DNA from: Phycomyces nitens
Lineage: Eukaryota > Mucoromycota > Mucoromycetes > Mucorales > Phycomycetaceae
Length of the DNA stretch: 64,000 bases
Reading direction: 5' to 3'
Assembly (NCBI GenBank): GCA_022702545.1
Contig: JAHRBC010000005.1
Location: 3,720,001 to 3,784,000 of the forward strand
Positions 34,206-46,267 of this stretch are shown in pieces (positions within the stretch are counted from its first letter, which is position 1; each line of letters starts with the position of its first letter). The notes below the pieces were generated by a model. That model saw nothing but the letters and a program-made list of their open reading frames with translations, searched no databases and was not told the DNA's origin. The position numbers and the translations under genes were made by a program.

Positions 34206-34427
34206 ATGACGACACCAACATGTGTATCTGGTCCTATTGTTTTCAACATTTATCCACCACCCGAACCACCAAAAGAAAAACCCAAGCCCCCTCCTCCTCC
34301 TCCGCCAAAAGTGATTGAGGTGGTTGAGACAGAGTGTCTTGTCCAAGGAAAACCAACATGGAATAGCCCAAGAATAATCACCAATACAGGCACACCAGTG
34401 AATACCGATCGCTGCATTATTTTATAA
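34206..34427 (+). CDS. Small proline-rich protein with a C-terminal CaaX box
   Basis: 73 aa from an ATG preceded by a pyrimidine-rich leader. Residues 17-37 are dominated by Pro, Lys and Glu (PPPEPPKEKPKPPPPPPP), a likely extended or SH3/EVH1-type ligand segment. The last four residues are CIIL, a CaaX box with Leu at X, which favours geranylgeranylation. No signal peptide, membrane span or known domain is visible. A membrane-tethered adaptor is a reasonable inference, not a demonstrated role. It is convergent with the aldehyde dehydrogenase (213 bp between stop codons). It may have unseen exons, but the single frame is complete. Confidence 0.6.
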   Translation: MTTPTCVSGPIVFNIYPPPEPPKEKPKPPPPPPPKVIEVVETECLVQGKPTWNSPRIITNTGTPVNTDRCIIL

Positions 34428-34640
34428 ACATTACTTTTCTTTTTAATCCTTACAATTTATCCCAGTACAATAATCCATCTCCATATTACAAAGTTATCCA
34501 GCACAAATACACAATTGCTCATTACAAACATACACAACAACCAAAACAAAAGTATAAATGTGTATAATATATATATATATTATTTTGAGCAATTAAAAGA
34601 AAGCAAATAATAATATTAATAAGGGTATCAATCATTACTA

Positions 34641-36615
34641 TTAACCAAAGTTGATGCCTTGGGCCAAAGGCAATGCTCCAGAGTAATTGATAGTACTAAG
34701 TAGACACCACATTTAGTCCATTTAGTCCATTTATTCTCACAGCAACTTACCAAGTACCACGTCGGCAGTATTGTTTCCAGCTATCACTACCACTCTCGCG
34801 TCCACCTCCGGTTTCTTTTTCACCGCCAAAAGCACCACCAATCTCTGCACCGTTGGTAGGAATGTTTACATTGATAATACCACAGTCAGATCCCTTTGGT
34901 CCAATCCACTTGAACATGTTTGCAGGATTGGTTGTAAAGATTGAACTCGACAATCCCTGGGCTACTCCATTATTAATAGCAATGGCCTCATCAAGTGTCT
35001 AGAGTACATTTTATAAATAAACAAAAACGTTTGGATCCAAAAGATGCCGGTAATCAACCATGATACTACTGGATTTTTTTTCTTACCTTGAATGTCATGG
35101 TATGAAGAATAGGCACAAACGCTTCGTTTTTGACGATATCCATGTCAGGTCGGACCTTTGTGAGAGTAGGGACTACAAAGTTGCCATCCTTGAAGCCACT
35201 CTCCTCGAGTACTTGTCCTCCACAGAGAACTTGTCCTCCTTGATCCACAACTGACTGTAAAACTTGCTTGTAAGTCGTGACTGCTGCCTTGGTGTGGAGT
35301 GGACCGCAAAGAACACCATCGTCCAGGGGATCTCCAACCTTGACTTGGCCATAAGCTTTGATCAAACGTTCGATCAAGCTGTCATAGACTGATTCGTGCA
35401 CAATCAGACGGCGAGTGGTGGTGCATCTCTGACCGGCTGTTCCGACTGCAGCAAACAGAATTGCGCGTGTAGCCAGATCCAGATCGCAATCATCCATTAC
35501 CACAATAGCATTATTGCCACCGAGTTCGAGAATAGACTTTCCAAAGCGGCCCTGGACGACTTTTCCAACTTCTCGTCCTACTTGGGTGGATCCGGTAAAA
35601 GATAGGATATGGGTTCGCTTGTCGGCTGTCAACGAGACACCCACGTCTGTGCCACCAGTAACAAGAGAGCAAAGGGCAGGCGGAAGATTGTGCTGGCGCA
35701 AGGTATTTTCTAATATACGAGTGATAGCCAAAGCACACAAGGGGGTTGTTGGCGAAGGCTTCCAGAGCACACCGTTGCCAGTCACCAATGCCAGGGCACT
35801 GTTCCATCCATAGACAGCAACTTTTAAGCCGCAAGAAAAAAAAAACAGATCAAATAATGGGGGTAAGTTGTGGTGATTCTGGTTGATAAAGAACAAGACT
35901 ATTACCTGGAAAGTTAAAAGCACTAATGACACCCACAGTACCAAGTGGATTCCAAGTCTCGAGCATAATATGCCCTGGTCTTTCAGAAGGGATGATTGCA
36001 CCTTGCATCATTCGTGAAAGACCGAGAGCATATTCAAGAACGTCAATGTATTCCTGGACCTCGCCCACACCCTCGGGTAGGATCTTGCCCATCTCAAGAG
36101 CAACAAGTTTACCGAGTGGCTGGAGGTTCTTGACAAGAGCATCTCGCATGGCCAACAGGACGGCACCACGCTTGGGAATTGGCATCTACATTAGACACAT
36201 GTGAGTATGGATATGTTGCTTGAAATGACAGCAAAGATGACCTACTTCAGTCCAGATCTTTTGTGCCTCGGCCACTCTATCAAGTGCTCTATCCAGATCT
36301 GCTGTGGTTCCCTAGAACATAGAAAATATCAATAGGGTTCATGATAGTAATTGCACTTACAGTAACTACTTCTGCAATGACTTGGTTATTGACAGGGTTA
36401 ATGGAAGGGACAATTGGACCTGATCCTGACCATTCTCCATCAAACACTCCCTTGTTATTGGTCTTTCGGATACCAAGGGCTGCAAACACATCGGTATGCT
36501 TGTCAAATGTAGACAGAGAGCGGGAGCCTATTCTGGCCAATGTGCCTGCTCTCACACGGAGTCTTTGGCTGAGCAGAGCCTTGGATGCTTGGTTGTAGAG
36601 CGAACGAGAAAGCAT
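34641..36615 (-). CDS. ALDH7-family (antiquitin) aldehyde dehydrogenase
   Basis: Oxidises an aldehyde to the acid with NAD+. In animals and plants the family substrate is alpha-aminoadipic semialdehyde of lysine breakdown; the fungal substrate here is inferred. Six exons (36,615-36,361; 36,311-36,246; 36,185-35,906; 35,820-35,087; 34,998-34,751; 34,695-34,641) join in phase to 545 aa, against about 539 for human ALDH7A1. The N-terminus ([21 protein letters not shown]) is Arg-rich, amphipathic and lacks acids, as expected for mitochondrial import. [24 protein letters not shown] with the catalytic Glu, [10 protein letters not shown] with the catalytic Cys, and the family ending [14 protein letters not shown] are all present. 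A TATATATA at 36,706-36,713 lies about 90 nt upstream. Downstream it converges on the CaaX gene. Confidence 0.93.
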
Positions 36616-36705
36616 TGTTGTTGCCTTGAGAAATTAAAGCTCTTGCTTTTATGATTTTGTATGAAACAAAGCAACAATACGTAGTCTGCTCAAAATATCT
36701 ATGAA

Positions 36706-36713
36706 TATATATA
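36706..36713 (-). promoter_or_regulatory. TATA-like box of the ALDH7 gene
   Basis: TATATATA about 90 nt upstream of the ATG at 36,615. The spacing fits a fungal core promoter; this is inference from position only. Confidence 0.4.
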
Positions 36714-36940
36714 GGGTTCCTTTTCTCAAGACTCGGAATAGGTTGCTCGTTACTGTATTGAAAGTCACAGCGTGGGAATTTTTGGATATCCAAATCTCCA
36801 GCTTTATCTGGTGATCATGGTAACCCCTTGTTTGTACATATTTTGTGAATGTGTATTATATATATTTAAAGAGATAATATTTCAATACACTACTTAGGAA
36901 ACCAGACAGAAAAATTACTGCTAAAATCAAGCCTTTTGTT

Positions 36941-37576
36941 TCAGTTGGGGATTTCATTAGCTACAGATAGAAAAAGTTAATTGCTTTAGATCACATGACC
37001 GTGGATATATTTCTTGGACTGTTGAATTTACCTGTCAGGATGCCCTGTTTGACCAAAACCTCAGGCACGGGTCTATTCTCGAGCTTGTGTTCCAACTTAT
37101 CATGCAACTGGTGCTTCTCAAGTTCAATCTGTGACTGCTGAATTAAAGGAGACACGTGAGTGTCTATTTTTTGCAAGACACGAATATATAAGAGACAAGA
37201 TGAGCATTTAAATCAAAACAAGTCGATTACCCGGCACGCTTTTGAGAACTTACTCTTCAAGATATTGTGCTCCACGAGATCCTCTGGCGAAGGTCTGTTT
37301 TCAAGCTTATGGCGAAGGGCATCTTCGATCTGTCTTTTGGACAGCTCGTCACGCTGCTGCTGAATGGCAGGTGCGATCTTGGGATCTTTGTGGGTTGGTT
37401 AGGTTGGAGCCGTGACAGCTGTATAGAGATACCTTTCAAGATGTTCTTCTCCACCAAGTCCTGGGCCTCTGGACGATGGGAAAGGAACTCATTCATGTCA
37501 ACCTTTTTTGTTTCAGGAGCCGCTACAATACCAACAAGAGGTTAGATGAACCCACAAGGCCTCTGGACTTACTCAT
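36941..37576 (-). CDS. RPEL-repeat protein, three repeats
   Basis: Likely binds G-actin: RPEL motifs of the MAL/MRTF and Phactr families each bind one actin monomer. Five exons (37,576-37,573; 37,522-37,433; 37,385-37,254; 37,163-37,032; 36,960-36,941) join in phase to 125 aa. The three repeats sit on three successive exons: HRPEAQDLVEKNILK, NRPSPEDLVEHNILK and NRPVPEVLVKQGIL, each with the RPxxxxLVxxxIL core. Helical, charged linkers (QQQRDELSKRQIEDALRHKLE; QIELEKHQLHDKLEHKLE) precede repeats 2 and 3. The first coding exon is only ATGA. The protein has no other domain, so it may be an actin-monomer buffer or scaffold. It is divergent from the transporter at 38,345 and tandem with the ALDH7 gene. 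Confidence 0.85.
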
Positions 37577-38344
37577 ATTGCAAAGTAATAAGATGTCAAA
37601 AGCAGAGAAAAAGAAGAAGAAGAAGGAGAGGGGAAAAGTTGGGCTTTGAAGATCACCACAAACTACGGGTGATGTTGCTACTAAATGCAGATATGTTGCA
37701 CACACACGGATAGATTTGGAAATCATTGGCTACCTTGGAATCGTATGAACTGCCCTGATGTTCATGTCACATTTCCTGGCTTGCATCTGGTTTGTACAGA
37801 ACAATCGCCTTTTTGCTATTGTCTTGGCCTTGCAACAACGGACCAGTAGAGTGACGATCGAGACAATAAAGAAAGCCCTGGCAACCACCTCTTTTTTTTC
37901 TTGCCTGCCAAGAAACTAAACCTAAATGTATCTCTTTGCATTTTTTGTGTTCCGATAAAGCGGTACGTACCGAGCAGCACGAAGGCTGGGTGAAATAGAA
38001 TATATTCGGAATATTGTAAACATAATATGGGTCACACACGTCTTTGCAGGTTACAGGTTTCCGTAGACTGAGACAGTTTGAGTACATGTCTAACTACTAA
38101 TAGTCTACCTTACATCTAAGATTATCTGGTATAGACAACCACAAATCCATACCAAGACTATCTACAACAACTCTCGGTATTAGAGAATGCCATTTTATAT
38201 ACATTTTTTTTTAAAAAAAGAGCTTCTTGTACAATGACAGTCACATAATCAAAGAAGTCCTTCTCTTTCACTTTCTTGTACCTTGGTTGCATCAAAAAGC
38301 CTTGACGCTCAACACACCCACCCACACACCCACACATAGTAAAC
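37577..38344. promoter_or_regulatory. Divergent intergenic region, RPEL gene and transporter
   Basis: 768 bp between two divergent ATGs. It contains a purine-rich (AGAAGA) tract next to the RPEL start and a TTTATATACA element at about 38,192-38,201 upstream of the transporter. No clear ORF was found. Confidence 0.4.
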
Positions 38345-39588
38345 ATGGCTAGAAAATGGCAGGATGATCTGCCTTTTCCAGCAAGCACAAGATATAACAA
38401 ATTAGTTGGACAAAAGGATCCAACATTGATCATTGCTGTCATAATCACAACCCTCATCGCAACACTGATCAACAAATGGTTGACTACAAGCACAGAATAC
38501 AAGTTTCCTTTTCCTTATTTTGTTATATTCTTTCAGCTTTGTGTGGGATGGATGGGAATGATGATGTGGCGATTGTTGGGTAGCGTGTAAGTCGAGGTTA
38601 AATATGTCTTTGAAAATATTCACATTCAATATTAGAATACCAGTTTGGGCAAGAGCTCCATTATTATGGAATACAAACATCCGCAGTTTGCTTCCTCTGG
38701 CTGGCCTTCACATCATCATTCTTTACCTCAGCCCTATTTTCCTACAGCATGTCCAGATCACAAACTATGCCTTTGTACGCTCACTGTCCATCCCAGCAAC
38801 ACTGGCGATTCTTCACCTGTATGGAACAGCAGTCCCAAGATACACAGCAAAGATATCTGCTGTACATACCCTGGGGTTTCTTGTTGGAATCCTTGACGAC
38901 CTTCATTTCTCATTAGAGGGTATATTTTATGGCAGCTTATGGGCCATACTACTGGCATTATATGGAGTGTGGATCAAACAACGCCTTGGGTTTGTTGGAA
39001 ATGATGTGAGGTAAGCTACATAATATGGCGATATTACACCCAGAATACTGACCAGCCATCAAAAAAAAAACAGCCGCTTGCTGTTTAGCTTGACAGTAAT
39101 TGCCATTATTCCTTTTGGATTGTTGGTATTCTTGTCTGGTGAATTATCTCAGATTGGCTCTGTTTATTTCTTGTATCATCCAGGATTCTGGTTACAATTG
39201 GTAAAATACTATAACAATAATGCCCAAGAGAGTATTGACCTTTTATTTATCTTTGGCTAGATTTTAACCACAATAACAGGTTTCAGTGTGAATATTGCGA
39301 TGCTTTTGTTGATTAAATACACATCTCCTCTAACACACTGCATAACTGCCACCTCAAAGGTTAGTGATATCCCAAAAGTAAAACAGACATTTATGGTGAT
39401 TTTTTTTTATAGAACTGCTTTCAGTCTTTGCTTCTTGCTATAATTTTTCACAATCCATTGTCTACAATGGTAAGAACAAATTAGATACATGATATTCAGT
39501 CGGTTTTATTCATTCTGTTTTATTGTAGAGTATCCTTGGTATTTTTATTTCCCTCATTGGATCATATTACTATACAGCTTTTATTTAA
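38345..39588 (+). CDS. Nucleotide-sugar transporter, GDP-fucose transporter (SLC35C1)-like
   Basis: A multi-spanning Golgi/ER antiporter that would import a nucleotide sugar for glycosylation. Six exons (38,345-38,586; 38,636-39,010; 39,074-39,200; 39,261-39,359; 39,413-39,469; 39,529-39,588) join in phase to 319 aa, normal for SLC35 proteins. About ten hydrophobic segments are visible. FPFPYFVIFFQL corresponds to the family PLFVTWFQ block, and NYAFVRSLSI to the conserved segment entering TM4. KYTSPLTHCITATSKNCFQSLL corresponds to the KFTSPLTHNVSGTAKA block that is distinctive of SLC35C1. Divergence is high, so GDP-fucose as substrate is inferred. It converges on the JAMM gene with 146 bp between stop codons. 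Confidence 0.75.
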
Positions 39589-39734
39589 TATCTTTATTTA
39601 AGAAAAAAAAAGAACACCAAAGCGTATACTAGAGAATAGAAAGTTTGCAAACACAATATACATGTATGTAAAACTGTTTCAAAATTAAAATATATTAAGA
39701 TATATAAATATTTACTACCCAAGCTTTAATCATT

Positions 39735-42244
39735 CTAAACCTCAAGAGATTCGACTGTGGATAGGTGTCCATTAGATTCTTTCGAGTTCTCATCGGCCCA
39801 AGTAACTTTGGTCTTTCGAGGCAAATCAAATACGCTAGTCATCAAGAGGCGTACTTTATCGATAAAGTCGCTTTGCTCTGTCATGTCTTCAAGTTTTATG
39901 TGGGATTCCAAAGACCCAAGAAGCTTTTCAAGACGTGGTTTCCCCCCAAATTCAGATTTCATGCTTATTTTGCTAAAGAACATTAGGTCAATAACTGTTT
40001 TTTTAAAAGATAAAAAAATTGCTTACTGCTCATAGTTTTTAAAATCATTCACAAGCTTCTCCAATTGACACATTGTTTCGTCGCCAAGTTGGCTCTGGAC
40101 AACCTTGCGCCGACATGCAAATGGAATACCTATAAAGAATACAGCCAATAAGCCATTACATCTATTAGATGTCACTGCTTACGATAAGAGTGTGATGAGC
40201 TCCACTGTTGGCTAATGTGCAAGTACTGAATCTTTGAAGTCTCTGTGGTGTTTTCTGGATCATAGGGAGTAATGATGACACCAATGAATGGCTCGTCTCC
40301 TTTTTCACCGCGGAACAGAGTCTGTGAGCTCAAATTAAGTTACTCTTTTTTTAACGAGCCAAACAGTCTTGTTAATTATCATACTTGGTAAACCGTCTGG
40401 TTCTCAATGTCTCGAATGCTGGGATGTGGTTCAAATGTGGGGTGGGAGTGATACCATCCAACCACAGAGAGTTGCTTTTGTGCAAATACTTCTCTTGCCT
40501 CCATTTCTGATTCTGGGTTCATTTCACACTGTAGTCACGCTAAGTACATCCAATTCTACAAAGCATCTGTATTTACCTGAATGCCTGTGCTGACACTTTG
40601 GCATGGGAACACACTTGATATCTTTAGTTTCTTGACACCATCTTCTTCTACAAATGAGCCACCCATCAGACCAATGATTTCTGTATAGGCCAAATGGGCA
40701 TGGAAATCCATGACAAGCTATATAGAATATCAGCACAGCCAGAAACAGATTGTTATAATAGATTTCGTACCAATGCCTGGTTTTGTATCTCTACCACAAA
40801 CGGTGCTGGGTGGTGATCTGTGTGATACCCAACAGGTATGAGTTGAAAGGGGTCATAATCTCGAGAGCTTCCAGAATCATGATAATGTTCTGGTCTCTTA
40901 ATCACACGCTTCGGACGGACTTTTTCTCCTACTGCATAAAGCATGTTAGTCAATTAGGAAATAGTTTTTGTTGTTTGTATTACTTTTTGTAGGTAATTGG
41001 CCGTCTGTATCTCTGTCACTAGAGTATCATTGTACAATTGTAAATAAACGGCTAATCGTAATGGTGACAATTATGTGCGATTACCAATAGCCGGGCTCAT
41101 TCTGTGCCTTTCGCTTCATTCTAAATATGCCACAGAAATCAAATTAAACATTTGCCATGGAAACCAAAAATACATTTTCGGATCAACTATTTTCCACCCA
41201 CAGCTCTTACAGAATCTGTTTACCTGGTTTGACCGACTTCCTCATACATGTCCTCCTCATACTTGAATGTCTTTCTGACAGGTCTCCTGGTGATAGCAGG
41301 CTTTGTTGCTGCCACACAGTCCACATTGATTGCACCTACTTCTTCAAGGTAGCCATGTACCCTGCCAATCGCATTGACATCTCCACAGTCTTTTAGGCCT
41401 TTGCGTGCACTGGTCTTTGTGAGGTAAGTTGGACTTGTGGTTTTCCATGCATTGAGAATGAAATTTCGGATCTTTAGGTAACGTTCAGGAGTCTTTGTTG
41501 GTTTATCCTCAAACCATTCAGGATTTTTCTTTTTCTCTTGGGCAGTTATCGTATCACCACCTTCAAAGACCACCTTTTCCTTTGGTTTGATCTATTGCTT
41601 TGGCTTAGAATCAAGGGGTTGGATAAAAGTGTATTTACCGGCTGTTCAAGTGGACTTTCAATGGCAGCCATGGTTGGCATGTCTTTAGGAACAGATTCTG
41701 GTGGATCCAAAGAATCCAAAGCGTCTTTTGCTTTGATCTTTTATATATATTCAAAATTAATTTGTTTATCCAGTCAAACACACAAAACCCCCATAGTACA
41801 CCAGCTACCTTTCCAGATTTCACCCAAACCCGCCCATGGTCCTTGCATTGGCGTGTATTTCTTGTCTTTATGTGTTCCGAGATTGATTTCCAATTTCCAT
41901 GGCCATACAGTTGCTGTTGGCAAGTCAGTTAAAGGTACAATTGAATCTAATAATCATAATCACACACCAATCCAGATAGGAAAAGCGCGTCTTCTTCTGC
42001 TGTCCATCGAATTGCGTGTGAAGAAACGCGTTGATCTGAGATTGCATATTACGATAGTTGATATCAGTCTATCCAAACGATAATCCTACACAGTTATATA
42101 ACGTGGGATAAAGGCAGATTTACTTTCTCTAGACAAATTGTCTATTGTTTTGTCCGATGGAGATGAATTTGACAGGATTGATTCATTAATCGATTCCTCA
42201 ATTGACACATTGGAATCCTGTGGCATCATTGACTGTTGAGTCAT
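39735..42244 (-). CDS. MYSM1-like SANT-SWIRM-JAMM deubiquitinase
   Basis: Predicted nuclear zinc metalloprotease; animal MYSM1 removes ubiquitin from histone H2A. Thirteen exons join in phase to 585 aa: 42,244-42,124; 42,035-41,968; 41,913-41,809; 41,737-41,639; 41,591-41,224; 41,120-41,085; 41,018-40,984; 40,931-40,771; 40,717-40,577; 40,528-40,385; 40,321-40,183; 40,129-40,027; 39,972-39,735. A SANT/Myb domain (about 49-98) has [15 protein letters not shown] and [27 protein letters not shown] domain (about 150-225) has [15 protein letters not shown] and [22 protein letters not shown]. The MPN+ domain from about 332 has [18 protein letters not shown] (Glu344) and the complete JAMM motif [14 protein letters not shown] (His405, His407, Ser415, Asp418). 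All metal-binding residues are intact, so activity is expected. The C-terminal region resembles that of MYSM1. Confidence 0.92.
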
Positions 42245-43131
42245 TGCAAGTCAAAAATAAATAAATAATTAATTAATTATTGAATTATTGAATTAGTTTA
42301 CCAAAAAAAAAGAATAATAATAATAAAATAAAAAGAAAATTACTGCTTACAGACTATGATTATTATTATTATTATTATTATTATTTACAAATGCTATCTA
42401 TGCCAGAGGTCCGCCTGCTATCTATCACTTGGAATATTATTCTATCACCAATAAATGTCTTTTGGCTCTAGAACTTCTTTACTTCTTTGACAGTATGCAT
42501 GTCCTATTTTAATATCTTGTCTGTGGACACTATTCAGAATTTCATCATTCGTGCCTTGGTTGCGTGGTAGGCAAATTACACGTCATAGGAACGCAATTAT
42601 AAAAGTATAGAAGGGATTACATGTACGACCATCATCCGTCCAAACAAGCATGGTTGCCAAACCTGATCTGAGCTTGTTAATTTCAAGGACATTAACCCTA
42701 AATGTATCATTTCACCTATTTAGACATGAAAATAGCCATTGGAATAGTTATTCGTTGACATGTTGATCCATGGTGGCAATAAAGAAGATTCAAGAGTGCC
42801 AGGCATTGTGTTTCAACATAAAAGCCTATTTCTCATGCTTATTATTAGCCATAAAAGTTCAATTGGATCAGAAAGATAAACAAGGTCTAGATATGCCAAT
42901 ATTTTTTCTTAAAGGAAAAACGATTATCACGATCATTTTTTCTATAAAAATAATAATACAAAAGATTAATATAGATTTCTTTACTAGGAAAAAATGGCCT
43001 CGAGTCTGTTCCACAATACATCATCATTTCAAGTATTAAAAGTAATAATAAAATTTTATGATTCTTGCCATCAATATCATCATTGGATCGTCTTATTGTG
43101 CTCCTTGCAACTGACAGTCAACTTTCTGGAA
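42245..43131. other. Intergenic region between JAMM gene and H+-ATPase
   Basis: Divergent genes on both sides. An ATT microsatellite lies at about 42,357-42,384. A short plus-strand frame (42,770-43,039) has no support as a gene. Confidence 0.5.
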
Positions 43132-43141
43132 TATATAAAAG
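43132..43141 (+). promoter_or_regulatory. TATA box of the H+-ATPase gene
   Basis: TATATAAAAG lies 83-92 nt upstream of the ATG at 43,224 and is followed by a pyrimidine-rich leader. This is the strongest TATA match next to a gene in the window, consistent with a highly expressed gene. Confidence 0.6.
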
Positions 43142-43223
43142 CAACCTTTTTTTTCAATTCAAGTTTTCTCATCATCCTTGTCATCTTTCCAAGCTTGTCT
43201 CTTATTACAATCGTCTCCACACA

Positions 43224-46200
43224 ATGGAGCCCAATTCAAAGACTCAAACCGAAGGAGGTTCAGGTAGTTCGTCTCCAGTGACCGTCACTGAAGAAAACCA
43301 GACTCGCACAAAGACAGCATACGATACAACCAATGTCAAGAATCTGACTGTAGAAGAACTCTATGACAAGGAGAAGTACGATCTGTCGACTATGGAGCCA
43401 GGAGATGTGTTTGTTCTTCTTCAGTAAGTATATCAACTTGGTCTCAAACAGTGTGCTAACATTCTGTTTAAATCAAAAAAGAACATCGACCAATGGCCTG
43501 ACTTCGGAAGAAGCTGCCCTACGTGTAGAGAGATTCGGTTACAACCGTCTAGAACACAAGGAAATCAGTCCAATTCTTCAGTTCCTTGGGTTCATGTGGA
43601 ATCCTCTCTCTTGGGTCATGGAAGCAGCTGCAATTGTAGCTATCGTCCTTTCCAATGGTGAACACGAGCCTCCAGATTGGCCCGATTTCATTGGTATCCT
43701 TCTGCTCCTCATCGCCAATTCAGTCATTGGATTCTTGGAAGAACGTCAAGCCGGTAACGCTGTCAAGGCGCTCATGGCATCACTCGCTCCTGAATGCAAA
43801 GTAAAGCGAGACGGTGGCTGGAAGACCATGGAGGCTGCTGAACTAGTACCTGGCGATGTCATTAGTATCAAACTTGGAGACGTAATCCCTGCAGATGGTC
43901 GACTTATCAGTGCCCACGGTGAGGTCTCAATCGATCAGGCTGCCCTTACTGGTGAATCCCTTCCAACCGGAAAAAATGCTGGTGACGAAGTATTCTCTGG
44001 TTCTACAGTAAAGCAAGGAGAAGCAGAGGCTATTGTAATTGGTACTGGTGTCAACACCTTCTTTGGCCGTGCAGCTAAGCTTGTAGGAGATGCAGGCGAC
44101 GATATTGGCCATTTGCAGCAGATTCTTGGAATGATTGGTAACTTTTGCTTGGTGAGCATTGGTATCTTTATCGTAGCCGAAATCTTGGTCATGTACGCTG
44201 GTTTCCGTTATCATTATCGTCGTGGAATCAACAACTTGCTTGTATTGCTTATTGGTGGTATCCCCATTGCCATGCCCACCGTTCTTTCCGTCACTCTTGC
44301 TATCGGTGCCAAGCAGCTTGCAGAACACAAGGCAATTGTCACCCGTATCACAGCTATTGAAGAGATGGCTGCCGTCACTATCCTATGCTCTGACAAGACC
44401 GGAACCCTGACTCTCAACAAGCTTATTGTCGATAAGCCAACCATCAAGACCTATTGCGAGTATGACGGAGAAGATGTTATCCGAATTGCTGCCTATGCTT
44501 CCCGTACAGAGAACCAAGACGCCATTGATTTCTGTATCGTAAATTCTTTGCCTGACTCTACCTTGGCCCGTTCTGGTGTAGAAGAGCTCGAGTTCAAGCC
44601 CTTTAACCCAACCATCAAGCGTACCGAGATCACTTATCGCTTTGAAGGAAAGCTCTATCGTGCCACAAAGGGAATGTCTCATTTCATCCTCGACCTCTGT
44701 ACTCGTGACAAGACTGAAGAACAGATCAAGGCTCTCAACGATGATGTTGACGAGTTTGCCCGTCGTGGTCTTCGTTCGCTTGCTGTTGCCATCAATGAAA
44801 TCCCCAGTAATGATCCTGAAGATGAAGGCACCGGATTCCGTCTCATTGGTCTTCTTCCCATCTATGATCCTCCTCGCTCTGATACAAAGGAAACCATTGA
44901 CCGTGCCATTGCTTTGGGTGTCCAGGTCAAGATGATTACTGGTGACCAGCTTGCTATTGCCAAAGAAACCGGTCGTCGTCTTGGTATGGGTGATAACATG
45001 TTCCTGTCAAAGACTCTCAAGGATGGCCCTCCTGCTGGTTCTGGTTATGACTCTGTCGACAGTCTTGTCTATGGTGCAGATGGATTTGCAGGTGTCTACC
45101 CCGAACACAAGTACGAGATCGTTGAGCGCCTTCAACTCATGGGACACATGGTAGCAATGACTGGTGATGGTGTAAACGATGCTCCAGCTCTTTCAAAGGC
45201 CAATGTTGGTGTAGCTGTAGCCGATGCTACTGATGCTGCTCGCTCTGCTGCCGATATTGTTCTCACCGAGCCAGGTCTTTCGGTCATCATTGAGGCCTTG
45301 ATCCAATCTCGCCAGATCTTCCAACGTATGCGCAACTATTCCATTTACACCTGCTCTGTAACAATCCGTATTGTGGTTGGCTTCTCTGTCCTTTGCTTTG
45401 CCTTCAAGTTTGATTTCCCTCCTTTCATGGTCCTTATTCTGGCTGTTCTCAACGATGGCACAATCATGACTATCTCCAAGGATCGTGTCAGACCCTCTCC
45501 TTTGCCGGACACCTGGAATTTGACAGAGATCTTTTGTTATGCTATTGTCTATGGTCTTTACTTGGCTGGCTCTACCATTGGGTTCTTTGCAGTGGCTTAC
45601 AAGACTGATTTCTTCAAGGATAAGTTTGGCGTCGAGAGATTTGAGGATCCCAATGATGGTGTGCTCCATTCTGTGGTCTACCTCCAGGTTTCTACCATTT
45701 CCCAGGCCCTTATCTTCATTACCAGATCTCAAAGTTGGTTCTTCATGGAGCGTCCTTCTGTTCTCCTGGTTCTGGCCTTTATCATTGCACAGCTGGTTGC
45801 CACCTTTATTGCTGTGTATGCCGATTGGGGCTTTACTGACATCTCTGGCTGCGGATGGTCATGGGCTGGTATTGCATGGATCTGGAACATGCTCTGGTTC
45901 TTCCCTCTTGATCTGGTCAAATTCGGCATGCGCCGTGTATTCCCCAAGAAAGCAGTCAGTGCTGACCATGCTGTACCAGCAGGCGGTGATCGATCAAGAC
46001 GCTCTTCCATGGTTTCCAACTCTGGATCTGGCCGATTCTATGCCAACCGAACCCACTCTCTTCGTGCCATGGAGCAGTCAAGAAACTTTGGCCGCAGACT
46101 ACTGGGATCCAACCACGAAGTTGCAATGGCACCCCAAGAGTTGCGACGATTCTCTTCTGTTCAGGTAACTACTATTTATTAATATTTGAAATCAAAACGG

Positions 46201-46267
46201 TATACTAACACTATTATCTCTATAGACAAACCATGCTTCTCGTGTACTCCAAGGAGAACCCGCCTAA
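43224..46267 (+). CDS. Plasma-membrane H+-ATPase (P3A-type)
   Basis: Pumps protons out of the cell using ATP, setting membrane potential and cytosolic pH. Three exons (43,224-43,423; 43,482-46,164; 46,226-46,267) join in phase to 974 aa. The actuator loop has LTGESLP at about 222-228. The phosphorylation site is CSDKTGTLT with Asp at about 371. The hinge motif is TGDGVNDAP from about residue 627. [14 protein letters not shown] is the TM4 motif of P3A pumps. About ten membrane spans are visible. The C-terminus after the last span is long and Ser/Arg-rich ([35 protein letters not shown]), suited to a phosphorylation-controlled autoinhibitory tail as in fungal Pma1. The tiny last exon adds [13 protein letters not shown]. 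Confidence 0.97.

Noticed and set aside
45193..45732. 179-aa minus frame opposite the H+-ATPase
   Set aside because: Antisense shadow of the ATPase exon 2.
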